In this document: one piece after another, positions 11,839 to 25,174 of the stretch | Position numbering within the stretch: the first letter of the stretch is position 1 | How the letters are laid out: each line of letters begins with the position of its first letter | Assembly (NCBI RefSeq): GCF_001625215.2 | Contig: NC_030382.2 | Span: 46,217,364 to 46,281,363, forward strand | Length of the DNA stretch: 64,000 bases | Direction: 5' to 3' | Source: Daucus carota subsp. sativus | Lineage: Eukaryota > Streptophyta > Magnoliopsida > Apiales > Apiaceae | Notes under the pieces: generated by a model | Told to the model about the DNA's origin: nothing | Database searches by the model: none | Seen by the model: the letters and a program-made list of their open reading frames with translations, nothing else | Position numbers and translations under genes: made by a program

Positions 11839-14800
11839 TTATTTATTACTGATTTGATTTTTATTTTTATTTTTAAAGCATTTGCTGAAGTTAGCAAACG
11901 AATGAGGACAAAAATACAGTCGAACAAGGAAAAGTTTGGTAAGCCTAAATTTTCATAGGCTCCACAAAAATTAACAGCAAATAACTATTTAACTTATCAT
12001 GTTATAGCTAAACTATACAAACCTATTTTGCTACAGCAAAAGCAACATCGATCCTAAATATTGGAAGTGCCGACAAAGAATGTGCATACTGTGGTGCACT
12101 AATGTGGGGGCAGGAAAGAACGAGAGAAGAAGGTGTTTCAAACACTTCAAGCTTCTCACTATGTTGTAGCCATGGTAAAGTTAAACTACCTAACTTACAA
12201 GAAACTCCCCCGGAATTGAAGAGACTGTTGGATGGAACAGATGAATTAAGTAAAGCATTTAGAAAAAATTACAGGATGTACAACACTGCATTTTCCTTCA
12301 CATCCACTGGTGGAGAAATAGATAAAAGATATAATAACGGTGGTGGCCCTTTTGTTTATCGTATATTTGGTGAAATATATCATCAGATCGGCTCTTTGTA
12401 CCCGGATGATGGTGAGAAGCCAGTTTATTCACAAATCTACATGTATGACAATCAACAAGAAGTCGAAAAACGGGTATCCTTTCCGCACAATGATGAACTT
12501 CTGGATACAAGAATTATCAAAACTATTACTGAAATGTTGGATCGTGAGAATGAATTAGCTAAATTTTTTCACAGCATACGTGACAGATTCAGTTCAACAG
12601 ATTGTATCCCATCTAAGTTACGGTTAGTTGGCAACCGCGAAACAGATGGCCGGGAAAGCTCTAAACCTACAAATATACACGATTTTGCAGCACTGATTGT
12701 TGATGACAACTTGGCAGATAACAGAGACGTAATAGTACATTACAAAGGGGGTGGTCTTCATAGAATTTCAGAGCTAAGTCCAAGCTATATGGCCCTACAA
12801 TATCCACTAATATTTCCCTTTGGAGAAGATGCCTTCAGAACAGATATTTTGCATCGTGGTGTATCCACACACACGGCAACTAAAAAGGATAAAGTCTCAA
12901 TTAGAGAGTTCTATGCTTATCGTATCCAACAACGAAGTAATGAAGGTCACACATTAATTCGTGGTGGAAGATTATTCTTGCAGTTCGTGGTTGATGCTTA
13001 TGCATGTATTGAACATAGTAGGCTAATGTGGGTCAAATTACACCAAGAAACTTTGAGAGCTGACGTCTATAATAATATCGTCGATTCTGTTAATAGAGGT
13101 GATGCAGATGCTATAACTGTTGGAAAACGTATTGTTTTACCTGCGACTTTCACAGGAAGCCCGCGATATATGCAACAAAATTATCAAGACTGCATGGCGG
13201 TTTGTAGAAAATTAGGCAGCCCTGACTTATTCATCACTTTCACATGCAATCCTGCCTGGCCTGAAATAAAAGAGCATTGTAATAAGATTGTCAATCAAAC
13301 ACCTGATGTTCGACCAGATATTATATCTCGAGTTTTCAAAATAAAGCTTGACATGCTTTTGGAGGACTTGACACAAAATCACGTGCTCGGAAAAGTCATC
13401 GGAGGTACAATAGTTCTAAAATAAACACACACATACACACTCTCACACACACACACATATGATACTCATACTACCATTTTTAGTTCATTTTTCATGAGAA
13501 ATCCCTACATGTATTCTAATCAAATGTCTTTAGTTAAAAATATATATCAAATTGTTCTGCATATCATTCATTTTACATCAAAAAATTTGCATAGTTGCTA
13601 CATGCTCTTAAACCCCTCTTATTCAAGTAAATTTGTCATTGTAAACACTGTATGTCGCTAAACCGCTGATGATGTTTTAATATATAATATGTAAACTAAT
13701 ATATCACACTTATTCAAGTAACATTTATCATTGTAAAAACTATATTTAGCTAAACCGCTGATAAAGTTTTAATATATAATATGTAAACTAATATATCACA
13801 CTATTCAACATTACCTTTCTATTTCTTCCAGTTGCTTACACAATTGAATTTCAAAAGAGAGGTTTGCCACACGTGCACATAGTTGTTTGGCTTGCTGAAT
13901 CCGATCGTTGCCATTCTACAGAGGATATAGATTTTTTAATTTCAGCTGAACTACCTGATAAAGATATTGACCCTTTGGGATATGAAGCTGTAAGTACTTT
14001 AATGATTCATGGCCCCTGTGGAGTTGTTAACCCAGAATCTCCATGCATGAAAGGAGAAGAAGGCTATAAGAAATGTAAAAATTATTATCCCAAAGATTTC
14101 ACAACTGAAACCACAATTGATTCAAAAGGTTATCCAGTTTACAAGCGTCGAAATGATGGAAGGACAGCGACATGTAGGGGTGTGAATATTGACAATAGGT
14201 AACAAACTTATGTTACACTGTACTTAACATTATTAAAATATTATTCTACAGATTTATAGTTTCAACTATGATCCTGTTATGTTGTCTCAGGTATGTTGTG
14301 CCGTACAATCGAGGTCTATTAGTCAAGTATCAAGCACATATCAATGTCGAATGGTGCCATCAAGGCGACCTTATAAAATATATGTTCAAGTATGTGCTAA
14401 AAGGTCCAGATCGGGCAACAATGGTGATTGAAAAGGATAGACAACCAAATAAAGAAAATTCGGGACCAGTTGACAATGACGAGGTCAAAAATTATCTGAC
14501 GTGTCGATATTTGTCGTCATGTGAAGCATGTTGGCGTATTTTCGAGTTTCCTATACATTATCGTAAACCTGTGGTTCAAAAATTAACATTCCATCTCGAA
14601 AAAGAACAGATTATTTGTTTCAATGAGAAAGAGTCACTACCGTCTGTTCTAAGAAAAAATCACGTGGACAGCACTATGTTCGTGCAGTGGTTCCAGGCTA
14701 ACACTCAGTATCCAGAGGGTAAAAGTCTCACCTACGTTGAATTTCCAGAAAAATTTCGTTGGGACAATAGTGCGAAAATGTGGATTCCTAGACAAAGAAA

Positions 14801-16953
14801 TATACCTGTCATTGGTCGTTTGATTTATGTGCAACCTGCTACTGGTGAACTATTCTATATGAGACTCTTATTGAATATTGTCTGTGGAGCAACTTCTTTT
14901 GAAGATCTAAGGACAGTTAATGGAGTACTTTACAAAACTTACAAGGAAGCATGCCTTCATCATAATATCTTAGGAGACGATGATGAATGGCATACAGCAA
15001 TAAAGGAAGCATCTTCTCACCAAACTGGCAGGCAGTTAAGGCATTTGTTCGTCACAATACTACTATTTTGTGACGTTGCTGATTTGCGTTCACTGTGGGA
15101 AAAGAATTGGCAAGTAATGAGTGAAGATATCGAGTATAATCATCAAAGAATTTCTGGTGACAGAAACTTTACTCTCAGTTCAGACCGCCTACAAGCTCTA
15201 ACACTCTATAAGATTGACCTAGAACTTCATAAATTCGGAAAGTCTTTAACAGATTTTCCAACACTCCCTCCGTTAACAGGTTCACTGCAACATCAAAGTC
15301 AGAATACATTGCTTTATGAAGAGTATATGTATGACAGGCATAAACTAAAAAAGGAGAGCCATACATTAGTTTCAATGTTAAACCCGAAACAAATGCAGAT
15401 TTTTGAAGAGATAACTAATAATGTGTTGGAAAAAGAGGGAGGCCTATATTTTGTGTATGGTCATGGAGGTACAGGCAAGACGTTTTTGTGGAAGACAATT
15501 ATTAGTTCTCTACGCTCCAAGGAAAAAATTGTCTTGGCCGTCGCATCATCGGGTATTGCATCCCTCCTTATAGAAGGTGGAAGAACTGCTCATTCAAGAT
15601 TTAAAATTCCATTAAACATTTACGAAAATAGCACATGTGGGATAAAGCAACATTCTTACTTGGCAGAGTTGATATCTCAGACGGATTTAGTTGTGTGGGA
15701 TGAGGCACCTATGAACCATAAACATATATTCGAGGCAGTTGATCGTTCATTCCGTGACATAATGCGACTTAAAGACCCCAGTAATCTAGAAAAACCATTT
15801 GGTGGAAAGACAGTTCTTCTTGGGGGAGATTTCAGGCAAATCTTACCTGTTTTACCCAAGAAAGGACGAGCAGATATTGTCATGTCATCCATCAGTAAAT
15901 CTTACCTATGGAAACAATGTAAAGTTTTTAAACTGGATCAAAATATGAGAATAGAAGCAAATGTACCACCAGTAACAGTTGGAGGGATCTCAATTCCATA
16001 CATGGAATGGATAATTAAGGTTGGTGATGGTACGGCAGAATCAGTATCGATGGATGATTCGGGAGAGGCAAATTTAATCGAAATACCAAAAGAATTACTA
16101 CTGGATCCTGGGGATGATGGTAAGAAAACAATTATTGATAAAATATACTCAGAACTAGAAGCAAGACATATGGAGCCAAATTATTTTAGAGATCGTGCTA
16201 TTCTGACACCTATTAATGAAGATGTCGATTCTATAAATACAGAAGTATTAAGGCGATCAACAGGTACAAGTTGTGTCTAACCTGTTCCACTTATTATTTA
16301 TATAATACACACTTAGTTACATTTCACAATTTTATTTATTTTTGTACTACAATCTTACGATTTCAATTACTACAGGTAAATGTGAGCTCTATCGAAGCTT
16401 CGATTCTATATGCAAGAGCTCAGTGAATTATGAATCTCAGGAAAGTATGAATCCTATAGAGTTTCTGAACTCTCTGACCTTTTCTGGCATTCCTAAACAT
16501 GAGCTAAGACTCAAAGTTGGTTGTCCAATTGTACTCCTTCGGAATATATGTCCTTCAAGAGGTCTTTGCAACGGCACGAGGTTAATTGTTACCCAACTGT
16601 GTAAAAAAGTTATTGAAGGTGTTATAATTACAGGCAGTCATATTGGAGAGAAGACTTTCATCCCCAGAATATGCATGAGGCCCACAGATTCTACACTACC
16701 TTTTGTATTGAAGAGAATACAATTTCCAGTGGCTTTATGTTATGCCATGACAATAAATAAAAGCCAAGGCCAAACTTTAAGATCTGTGGGCCTATATCTT
16801 CCCCACCCCGTTTTCAGTCATGGACAATTTTATGTGGCTATATCAAGAGTTACATCACCAACAGGATTACACATAGTTTGTGAGCCCACTAGCCATCCAA
16901 TTGAAGGGAGAACTAAAAATGTTGTTTACCATGAAATCTTCACAAATCTGTAA
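10530..16953 (+). CDS. Helitron Rep/helicase (RepHel) transposase
   Basis: Eight exons join in phase: 10530-10647, 11404-11595, 11684-11752, 11879-11938, 12037-13404, 13832-14198, 14291-16263 and 16376-16953, giving about 1,574 residues. The first exons encode Arg/Lys-rich segments. Next comes a zinc-finger-like region (CAYCG, then LCCSHGKVKLP) typical of plant Helitron N-termini. The Rep nuclease has the HUH motif GLPHVHIVVW (about residues 613-622) and the two-tyrosine motif KYMFKYVLKG (tyrosines about 755 and 759) that cut and join single strands in rolling-circle transposition. The C-terminal PIF1-like helicase has GHGGTGKT (about 1115), VVWDEAP, LGGDFRQILP, INKSQGQTL and QFYVAISRV. All catalytic residues are present. 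The most N-terminal exons are the least certain, and an extra small exon between 10647 and 11404 is possible. Confidence 0.88.
11806..11835. repeat. (TA)n microsatellite in a RepHel intron
   Basis: About 15 TA units in the intron between 11752 and 11879. Confidence 0.8.
13617..13801 (+). repeat. Tandem duplication (about 92 bp x 2) in a RepHel intron
   Basis: Two consecutive copies share GCTAAACCGCTGAT, then TTTTAATATATAATATG and ACTAATATATCACAC. They lie in the intron between 13404 and 13832, which also begins with a CA-rich run (13424-13460). The duplication leaves the splice sites untouched. Confidence 0.8.
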
Positions 16954-18709
16954 ATCCCGTCTTTATAATGAAAAATGTCATATGCCTTACTATATTCATT
17001 TAGATATGTTATTTGATTAATGAATAAGATATGCCTTTTACCTAACTTTGTAATACTTTTTATTGTTCCCAAAAGACCTTTCAGTTCAGACATCCATGTT
17101 ACTGAATGTTACTGATGAATGTTACTAAGATTGTAATAATATTAATAAAATATTAAACTCATTTCCGAATTCATATTTACAAAAAGTGTGTTATTTCTTA
17201 GTATAATATCCAAGACACGTTACCTCATACTTATTAATCGACCAAATATATATTTTTGTCATAAGAAATAATATTGAGAATTAAAAAACCACTTTAACTA
17301 ATTAAAATATAGTATATGTCTGTATATTAGTTTAACTAGGTTACACAGTTAATTTTAAATTTAACAAATATATTCATAAAGGCATTTAATTTTATATTCA
17401 AACTCCTTTTAAATATAGGAATAACAAAACCAATTACAATTCAAAAAAGATAACATATGTACAGCATATACATATTAACCAAATACAACTTATAGGATGA
17501 TTCAATATCCATACACAATCCAAAACAGACAAGGTTTGTAACTTTACTTTCCTAGAGGGTAAAGGTTTTAAACTTATTTCTAATTTCATATTTACAAGAA
17601 GTGTGTTATTTCTTATTATAATATCCAAAACAAGTTATATCATAATTATTAATCGACCGAATATATATTTGTCATAAGAAATAATTTTCACAATTAAACA
17701 ACTGGTTGAACTAATTAAAATATAGTAGATGTGTGTATATTAGTTTGACTAAGTTACACAGGGAATTATAAATTTCAAAAGTATATTCATGACGCATTTA
17801 ATTTTATATTCAAACTCCTTTTAAATATAGGAATAACAAACCAATTCCAATTCAAATTAGAAAACATATGTACAACAAATACATGTTAACCAAATACGAC
17901 TTATAGGAGGATTCAAAGTCCATACACAATTCAAAAAAGAAAATGTTTTTAGCTATAGTTTCCTAGAAGGTAAAGGATTTCTAATACAGATTTAAAGCTA
18001 TGCTTAATCTAATATTGTTGACTATAAATATAGAACACCACCAAGGATTACCTTGGCAATCATCACCTACATACGACGATAATACCAGAGATAGGTAACC
18101 AACTTCTGCAACTTTTTCTTTTCATATATGTTATCTATATGTTTATCAATATTCATCACAGACATGTAACAACACTAACACTCTCTGCACAAAAAATTCC
18201 TCACAACTACATATTATATTATTGTAATGTACATGTTTACCTGTACATATGCATAGCCTTCTCCACCTTTGGGATTCTTAATCAAAAAGCACATTAAAAC
18301 CTGCATATATCAGAATTAATATATGTTAACAACAGTTATCACATGTATATGTCGTCCACTCACAAAACAAACTCTCTTTCTGCACAAAAAATTTCACACA
18401 ACTCTATATTATTGTAATGTACATGTTTACCTGTACATGTGTAGAGCCTTCTCCACCTTTGGGAATCTTATATCAAAAGCACATTAAACCTGCATACATC
18501 ACAATTAATATATACTAATATTATTATATAGTACAATGGTTATCACATGTATATGTTGTCCCCTCACAAGACCAACTCCATGACAATTTTGACTAATATA
18601 TATGTAGTATACTAGCACATCACACAAACCATAAACATGGAATACTAATCGCATGCTTAGACATGATACTGTACAAATTATCTGATGTTTGTATGCATGT
18701 TGTTAATCA
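16954..18709. repeat. Inter-gene spacer of the Helitron with two tandem duplications
   Basis: Two direct tandem duplications fill most of this spacer. One has a 415-bp period (copies 17155-17569 and 17570-17980; shared phrases include GTGTGTTATTTCTTA and AACTCCTTTTAAATATAGGA). The other has a 190-bp period (about 18170-18360 and 18361-18560; shared TTGTAATGTACATGTTTACC and CCTTCTCCACCTTTGGGA). Copies are diverged, so the duplications are not very recent. The spacer probably contains the RepHel 3' UTR and the promoter and leader of the RPA-like gene. No ORF was recognised. Confidence 0.8.
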
Positions 18710-18736
18710 ATGACAGGGATATTTTTAAACAACACA

Positions 18737-20834
18737 ATGTCGAATGATAACCAGCTCATAAGAGGACTCACAATGGAAAAAGATGATAATAGTATAAAGG
18801 TTCGTTTAATCAGGATGTGGGATGCGATCAACAGAAACACAAAGCTCATAATAAACAGAAATCTCATTCTGCTCGATGAAGAGGTAAACACAAAAAACAA
18901 ATTGTTTCCTTCTAAAATTTATTTCAATCTTAACTATTTACCAATTATGCAGAATGAGGATATTCATGTGACACTTCGAGTCAACCAGTTCGATCAATTC
19001 ACCAACAAACTACATGTGGGCGACACATACATCATAACTAATGTAAAGGTTGTGCCAGCAGCAGATTCTTATAAACCGATACCTGGAAAAAATGCTCTGA
19101 ATTTTCAGAGGAAGACAATAATCAAAAAAACTTTTGACAACAGCACCATACCAACATACAAATTCCACTGTTTACAGTTCGATCAAGCCAAAACAAGGGT
19201 TGGAAATATTATCAACCTCATCGGTACACTTCTCTAAATTGCCTATTACTATATTTAAGTTTATTTTAATAAATATTATTATAATCCATTATAAATCCCC
19301 AGTTCATTAATTTACAAGTACAGCACATTCCAATCTGATCAGTACAATGTATATAATGCATGAAAGAAATCCCACCATTATATCTGATTTAGTATAGTGT
19401 ATCTCACCTTTATTGTAAATATCGATGCAATAGATGTGGCTGGAAAATTGATAGAATACACCGAGCTTCAAACAACTGGCTATGGCAGCGAGAAGATGGA
19501 GATCCTCCTTGAAAATCAGCGGTATATACCAATTTAAACTCACCTCTTTTGACTTGGATATAGAAATATCCTGCATAAAAATATTTTGTTAATTTTACAG
19601 GTCTGAAACTATCAAGATAACTTTGTGGGAAGACAAAGCAAAAACTTTCATTGCTGAAATATCCAACTACAGGAACTCACACACATATGTCATCGTGACA
19701 GGAACCCTCGCAAAGAACATTGGACGTAAGTTGCCAACAAAACTATGTTTAATATTTTTTATTCTTTCTGGTGATATTAATCTACAATCAATATTTAAAT
19801 CCTGCCTAACGTAAAATCCCATTAAACAGGCCAATTTCTTCTATCAACCACAAGTTCAACCCAAATTTACTTCAACATAGAACATCCTGTAATAATGGAT
19901 TTAAAAGAAACCTTGGAAGGAAGAAAAGTAGCTGGTGAAGACATCCCAAAAGCAGTTTCATACATACAAATAGGAGGACAAGACATACCAACTGATATAA
20001 AAGATATGACAATTGTCGAAATACTTGACGCCAAGCTTGAGGGCAATCTCAAAGTAAGTAAATTTCAGATTTAATTGATTTTATAATAATCTGAAAATCA
20101 TGACCTCACTTTCGTCTGCTATTTACAGGATGTATTATGCCTAACCAAAGCGACAATAACAGAAATAATACCAAATTTTGGTTGGTATTACATAGCTTGC
20201 AACAACTGCTTCAAGAAGATGAAAGGGACAATTGAAAAAAAATATTGTGCTCAGTGTCCAAACCAACCAACAAAAACCACCTATGCATACATGGTCACTG
20301 TGAAGGTCAGAGATTCTACAGGATCTACCACATTTGTACTGTTTGACAAGCAGGCCAAAATCCTTACTGGTGTTCCGGTTCAACACATTCTTAACACTGA
20401 CGAGGCAAGTTTCTAATTAATAAAATAGTGTGATACAAAAAACAAATTCTTCAACACTAACTTTCAATTTATTGTTTCATTTACAGGAAGCATCACCTTT
20501 CCAAATCCCAATCGCTGTAAATAATATTATTGGCAAAGAATGCATCTTTCAGTTGAAGTTGACAGCTCGAAACATTGATGACGGCCAATTCACAGTTATG
20601 AAGGTTACTGAGTCGAAGGCTGAGGCAGAAGTCGACCCAAATACATCCGACCACGAAAGAAAATCTCATCCGCCATCCATCACAACAAAACATACCAAAA
20701 AACGCAATGCAGGGACTGTTGACGAAGTGACAAAGAACACTGCAGGAACCAGCCACCACAAAAATAAGTCTATCAAACTTAGTGATGAAAATACCTGCAG
20801 CAAGAATGAAACTGGCACTGTTTCAGAAGAATAA
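18737..20834 (+). CDS. Helitron-encoded RPA70-like single-strand DNA-binding protein
   Basis: Seven exons join in phase: 18737-18883, 18953-19223, 19434-19521, 19601-19725, 19830-20053, 20129-20404 and 20487-20834 (492 residues; an ATG at 18710 would add nine). The protein has OB-fold segments typical of replication protein A large subunit (IKVRLIRMWDAIN near the N-terminus; later a TIKITLWEDKA strand). The C-terminal OB fold contains a zinc finger, CNNCFKKM...YCAQCP. The final 70 residues are polar and disordered. Plant Helitrons are known to carry RPA-like genes, probably to protect single strands during rolling-circle transfer. The intron after 20404 uses a GC donor (GAG|GCAAGT), a strong example of the GC-AG class. 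Sharing of orientation with RepHel supports membership of the same element. Confidence 0.85.
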
Positions 20835-22326
20835 CCACAACCATCCTAAGATCTCCTCTATATGATAGTCGAAATAGGAATAATTTTTGGAAGATGCTTG
20901 ACTTTATTCAATAACTCAAAGAAAGATTCACTTATTTTTGTTTAAGGCACTTCAATGAAACTGTTATTTGGCATTAATTTAAGCAGAAATCAAAGATATT
21001 CTTAGTCTCACTTGATTGTCTTAATTGAATGATAAAGTCTATGGATTTAAATAAACCACTGTTTTAAACATCTTCATATTTTGCCCCATCCATTTCGAGG
21101 ACTAAAGCTTTTATTTTTTATTTTTATATAATATTAAACACATTTCATGAATTTATAATATCTATATATTAAGTGACTAGCAATATATAATCAATTATAT
21201 TAGTTAAACCGTTCTTTTACTAGAAAAAGACACAAGACTTGAGAATAGCTCTAAATGCCATAAAACAAATGTTAATAATAATATTATTACAAGCGAATTT
21301 TTACATGTGTTTATTCCTAATAATAATCTCCTAATTTAATTTTTGTTTCTTTAGCTACTTTCCATACGCAAAAAAAAACTATTTTTAACAACACTATACA
21401 ATATAATCCATATAACAAAAATTATTCGTACAACTTACATACAATTAGTTTTTTTTAGTGAAACAATATCCGTATGAATGTTACTTCCTCTTTATAATTT
21501 ACACATTGTACACAATATTATATATACATCCCAACATTAATTTATGAGCTATTGAAATAATTATGTTATCCTTACAATAAAGTTAAATTGTGTATTACTA
21601 TGTTAACAAAAAATAATATTCCAAGTTCAAACAAAATATTAAAACTTCATCCTCCACTTTAGATTCAAGTCTTTTCCAACAAGTATTAGAATTCTAATAC
21701 ATATATTATCCTATCCTTAATCAAATATGATTTCTTATCCGACAAGTATTAGAAATTCCAATACATGTATTAACCTATCCCGATCAAATATGATATACCT
21801 ACATATATTGACAACCACGTGTCCAAACCCTTCTCCTAATGTAATTAGTAATAGCACCTCTAAATTCGGGCAAACTGCCTAGCTTAATGCAAAAAACTTT
21901 TATCACACACATATATATATATAGATAAACAACACACCTTTTTAACTCAAATACTCAACTACCTCTCTCCGGTAAAAGGTAAGCTTCTGCTTCAATATTA
22001 TATGTTTATATGATATAATTTATACATGCATGATAATACAGATCTCACACATCTAACAAGATACATGAACACAGATTGTAATCAATACTTTATAAATTTG
22101 ACACACCACCACAATCACAGGTATCTTGATCTCTTAAATATGTTTATCCTGACATACCACTTCCTTACAACAAAAAACATATTGTTTATTTCCCGCATGG
22201 TTAGGACATAATAATAATTGGCATATATCATTATTAACATGATCTATCAGTACAATAATATTCAATGTTTATGCAATATACTTTCAATTTTTAATAATTA
22301 GTGCAAATTTTCTTATTTCAGGTTTC
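20835..22326. other. Helitron internal non-coding region
   Basis: AT-rich. A diverged tandem duplication of about 65 bp occurs near 21675-21792 (shared CAAGTATTAGAA and TCAAATATGAT). A TATA-like run ATATATATATAGATAAAC near 21910 and a GGTAAAAGGTAAGC stretch near 21970 could be the promoter and a leader splice donor for the ORF at 22327; an acceptor (TTTCAG) sits at 22316-22321. Confidence 0.45.
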
Positions 22327-23034
22327 ATGATGGTTAGTCGATTACCAATATTTGCTATATTAATAATTCTAAAAAGGTTGGCATCATCGAGTTTTCAAGA
22401 CTTCTTTTACTTCTTTATGACTTGGTCTGCTACACAATCAAGGAGTACAATAACAAATATGCTGAACTCTTACCCAATCACTGAATTGTACACATGGGGT
22501 AACATACACAACATGATTAATAGAGATATGTTCCTCTACTTTATAGACATTGCTGGATCGTTGCAAAATAAAGATGCTTTATTCTACAAATCATTCGGAA
22601 TTGTTTTACAGAGAAATACGGGTGCCTACAATCAATTTAATGATGCTTATGAAACGCTCCTACTGCTGGCAAACAATGATCATAATTTATCAACCTTGGT
22701 TGTTAAGGTGTTGGATATATACTACTTTCCCAAGAAAAGAGACGATGCAATCGCTGACCTATCCCAAATGACCGACACCCCAGGGAAGGAAAAACAGATT
22801 ACTCAAATGATACATTTTCTGAAGATAATTGTCAAAAATTTCGGCCAAGTTGAAATATTTACAGAGCTATTTGGACAGCCTATCTGCCAGCAACATAATT
22901 CTGCAAAACCTAAATATGTCCCGGATGGAATGGTGGTTCAACCATCGTGCATTAGTCATTATGAATGCCAACAGTGCAAGGCGGCGGTAATTGTAGCATG
23001 CTTTGCGGGGTTTGGAACATCGATAACTATATGA
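22327..23034 (+). CDS. F-box/SEL1-like protein, Helitron cargo (tentative)
   Basis: Open frame of 235 residues within the Helitron, same strand as the transposition genes. RLASSSFQDFF near the N-terminus resembles the helix of plant F-box proteins of the At2g35280 type. The central part (NKDALFYKSFGIVLQ, then AYETLLLLANNDHN) resembles their SEL1-like repeat region, and the C-terminus has a cysteine cluster (CISHYECQQC) as those proteins do. The canonical F-box start (LPxDL) is not clear; SRLPIFAILIIL may be its degraded form. Upstream TTTCAG suggests the ORF starts a second exon. The family assignment is from memory of the pattern and should be treated as a hypothesis. Similar small genes are often carried by Helitrons. 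Confidence 0.45.
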   Translation: MMVSRLPIFAILIILKRLASSSFQDFFYFFMTWSATQSRSTITNMLNSYPITELYTWGNIHNMINRDMFLYFIDIAGSLQNKDALFYKSFGIVLQRNTGAYNQFNDAYETLLLLANNDHNLSTLVVKVLDIYYFPKKRDDAIADLSQMTDTPGKEKQITQMIHFLKIIVKNFGQVEIFTELFGQPICQQHNSAKPKYVPDGMVVQPSCISHYECQQCKAAVIVACFAGFGTSITI

Positions 23035-25174
23035 TCTACAAAACATGTAATTATTTATACATTCCAACTGCACTTTAATTTTACACATGTTTGAACTTAG
23101 TCGGCTTTATACTTATTTTATATCATGCAGACAACAAAGTTCTTTACCATAGAATTATATATTACTTTTAACTTTTAATAACTTGCCTCTTATAAGACAT
23201 AGCCATATTCACCATTCCTCTCAACAATACAATATTTAAATCTATTCCATCATTTAAGAACTATTCAAAATCAATAAGGTACGATTTGAGGCAAAGAACA
23301 ATTTAAAACTCAGGTCACTTAATGACATATACACATGATCACTAACCTTAGAGCAAATCTCTTTGACCTTCGCATGTAGGAACTCTTTTCACCCAGCAGA
23401 ATAAAATTATTATGCAATGTCACAAGGTAAAGATCAGCACCAATCACACTTCCAGAGGCCTAATTTGTATGCAACCAATCTATTTTTAGAGGTCAATTCC
23501 AAAAGATGGCGCAAAGAAATATTAAATTTAAAATTCACATAAATATAATACACCCAAACACCGCTTAACACCAGCATATAATAACACATAGCTTTCAAAA
23601 CATGAAATAATTATTTACAATTTCATTTACTTTAGGCAAATCCTACTTTAGAGTTAAAATACAAAACCTGACAATTCTAACCAATAAACAGATCTCCTAT
23701 CTCTTCACACTGCCTTTACTCCCCAATTTCAGTATTTCACTCTTGCCTACAATGTTATGTTATTATTGTTTAAACTAAACTTACTTTTACATGATTAACT
23801 TAATATGTAAATTTAATTCTTATGGCTTCACTTTTCTTATTCGAAAAACCAAATAAAATATATATCTGGTCATATATACATGTGGGGAAAACTCAACACA
23901 CTTCTATGCACAGGTCAGAAAATCTAAAACATCAGCAACAAGAAAATATAACAATCACACACATGCACCCCTGAATATCAATTGCCTCTAATATCAATTG
24001 CCTCTAATATCAATCGCCTCCAAAAACAACACTTTAATCTGAGCATTTGTCAAATTATAAAACCCATTTACATTCTTGAACCTAGACATATATTTTAATT
24101 CAGAATGAGAATATGTCAATCCCGGTTAAAAATCACATCAAGAAAAGTTTAAGCATTTCATTTCTCTTATTCCTATTCATGAGAAACAATAAAGATATAT
24201 AAAGCATTAATCATTGAATCCCTACAATTGGCAACCAAAATTAATAGGTATAGATTACACGGGAGCAACAAGTATAACAGCAAGTCAGATTTGACTAACC
24301 CATTCGTTTGATTATGATTCTGATCCTTCCGATATAGGTGTGATTCAGATACTTGGAGAAGGTTCAGACTTGAAATGTATGGACTACGGCTTGGTCGGTG
24401 TCTCTTCGTGTCTTAATTCTTTATTTACTATCTTAATGACTTAATTGGCACCATTTAATAATAACAAACATAAATAAATTTTCACCAAAAAAACAAACGC
24501 AAATATATTCTGAATACTAATAAATTTTACTTAATTAATAACAAAATATATTTATCGGGCCTAGAAAACTATTCCTTACTAACCAAATTCGCAAAAATTA
24601 ATATTACAAAATTTGCATAGTGTGCCTTATACGTCTAAGATAGAACAAAAAAAAAATCTACCTAAATTACAATATAACATCGTAAAATGAATATATTTTT
24701 GGACATATTTATTTGTACATATTAAAATGTTATAATCTTATTTATCTTCAACAATATAGACATATTATTCATGTTTAAATTCAAATTTTTAACATATATA
24801 TTATATATAAAGGTTAATAATTTAACATAAAAAATATTTATATTCAAGTATATATATAAATAATATACAAATATGCATTACATCATGCTATTGAATATTA
24901 TTTTTATTAAAAACAAATATTTTAAATTAATTTACTCAAAGCTGTTAAATCACGAAAAACTTATATTTTGGATTCAATTCAACTAAAATTTAAGATAAAA
25001 TTCTAAATTATACGAACATCATATAAAAATTATAACTTTTTACAACAGTTCTAATTTATAAACAAATCATAAGTTCAAACTTTATTTGATTGAAAATTAC
25101 AATTTATTCTTTGTAAATAAATTTTTTAACACCATATAAAATATATTTAAAAATTCATAAATAATTAAAAAGCT
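23035..25174. other. Helitron 3' non-coding region
   Basis: AT-rich sequence between the cargo ORF and the terminal hairpin. Three near-identical units of ATATCAATTGCCTCTA lie in tandem at about 23975-24022. No gene or gene fragment was recognised. Confidence 0.5.
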
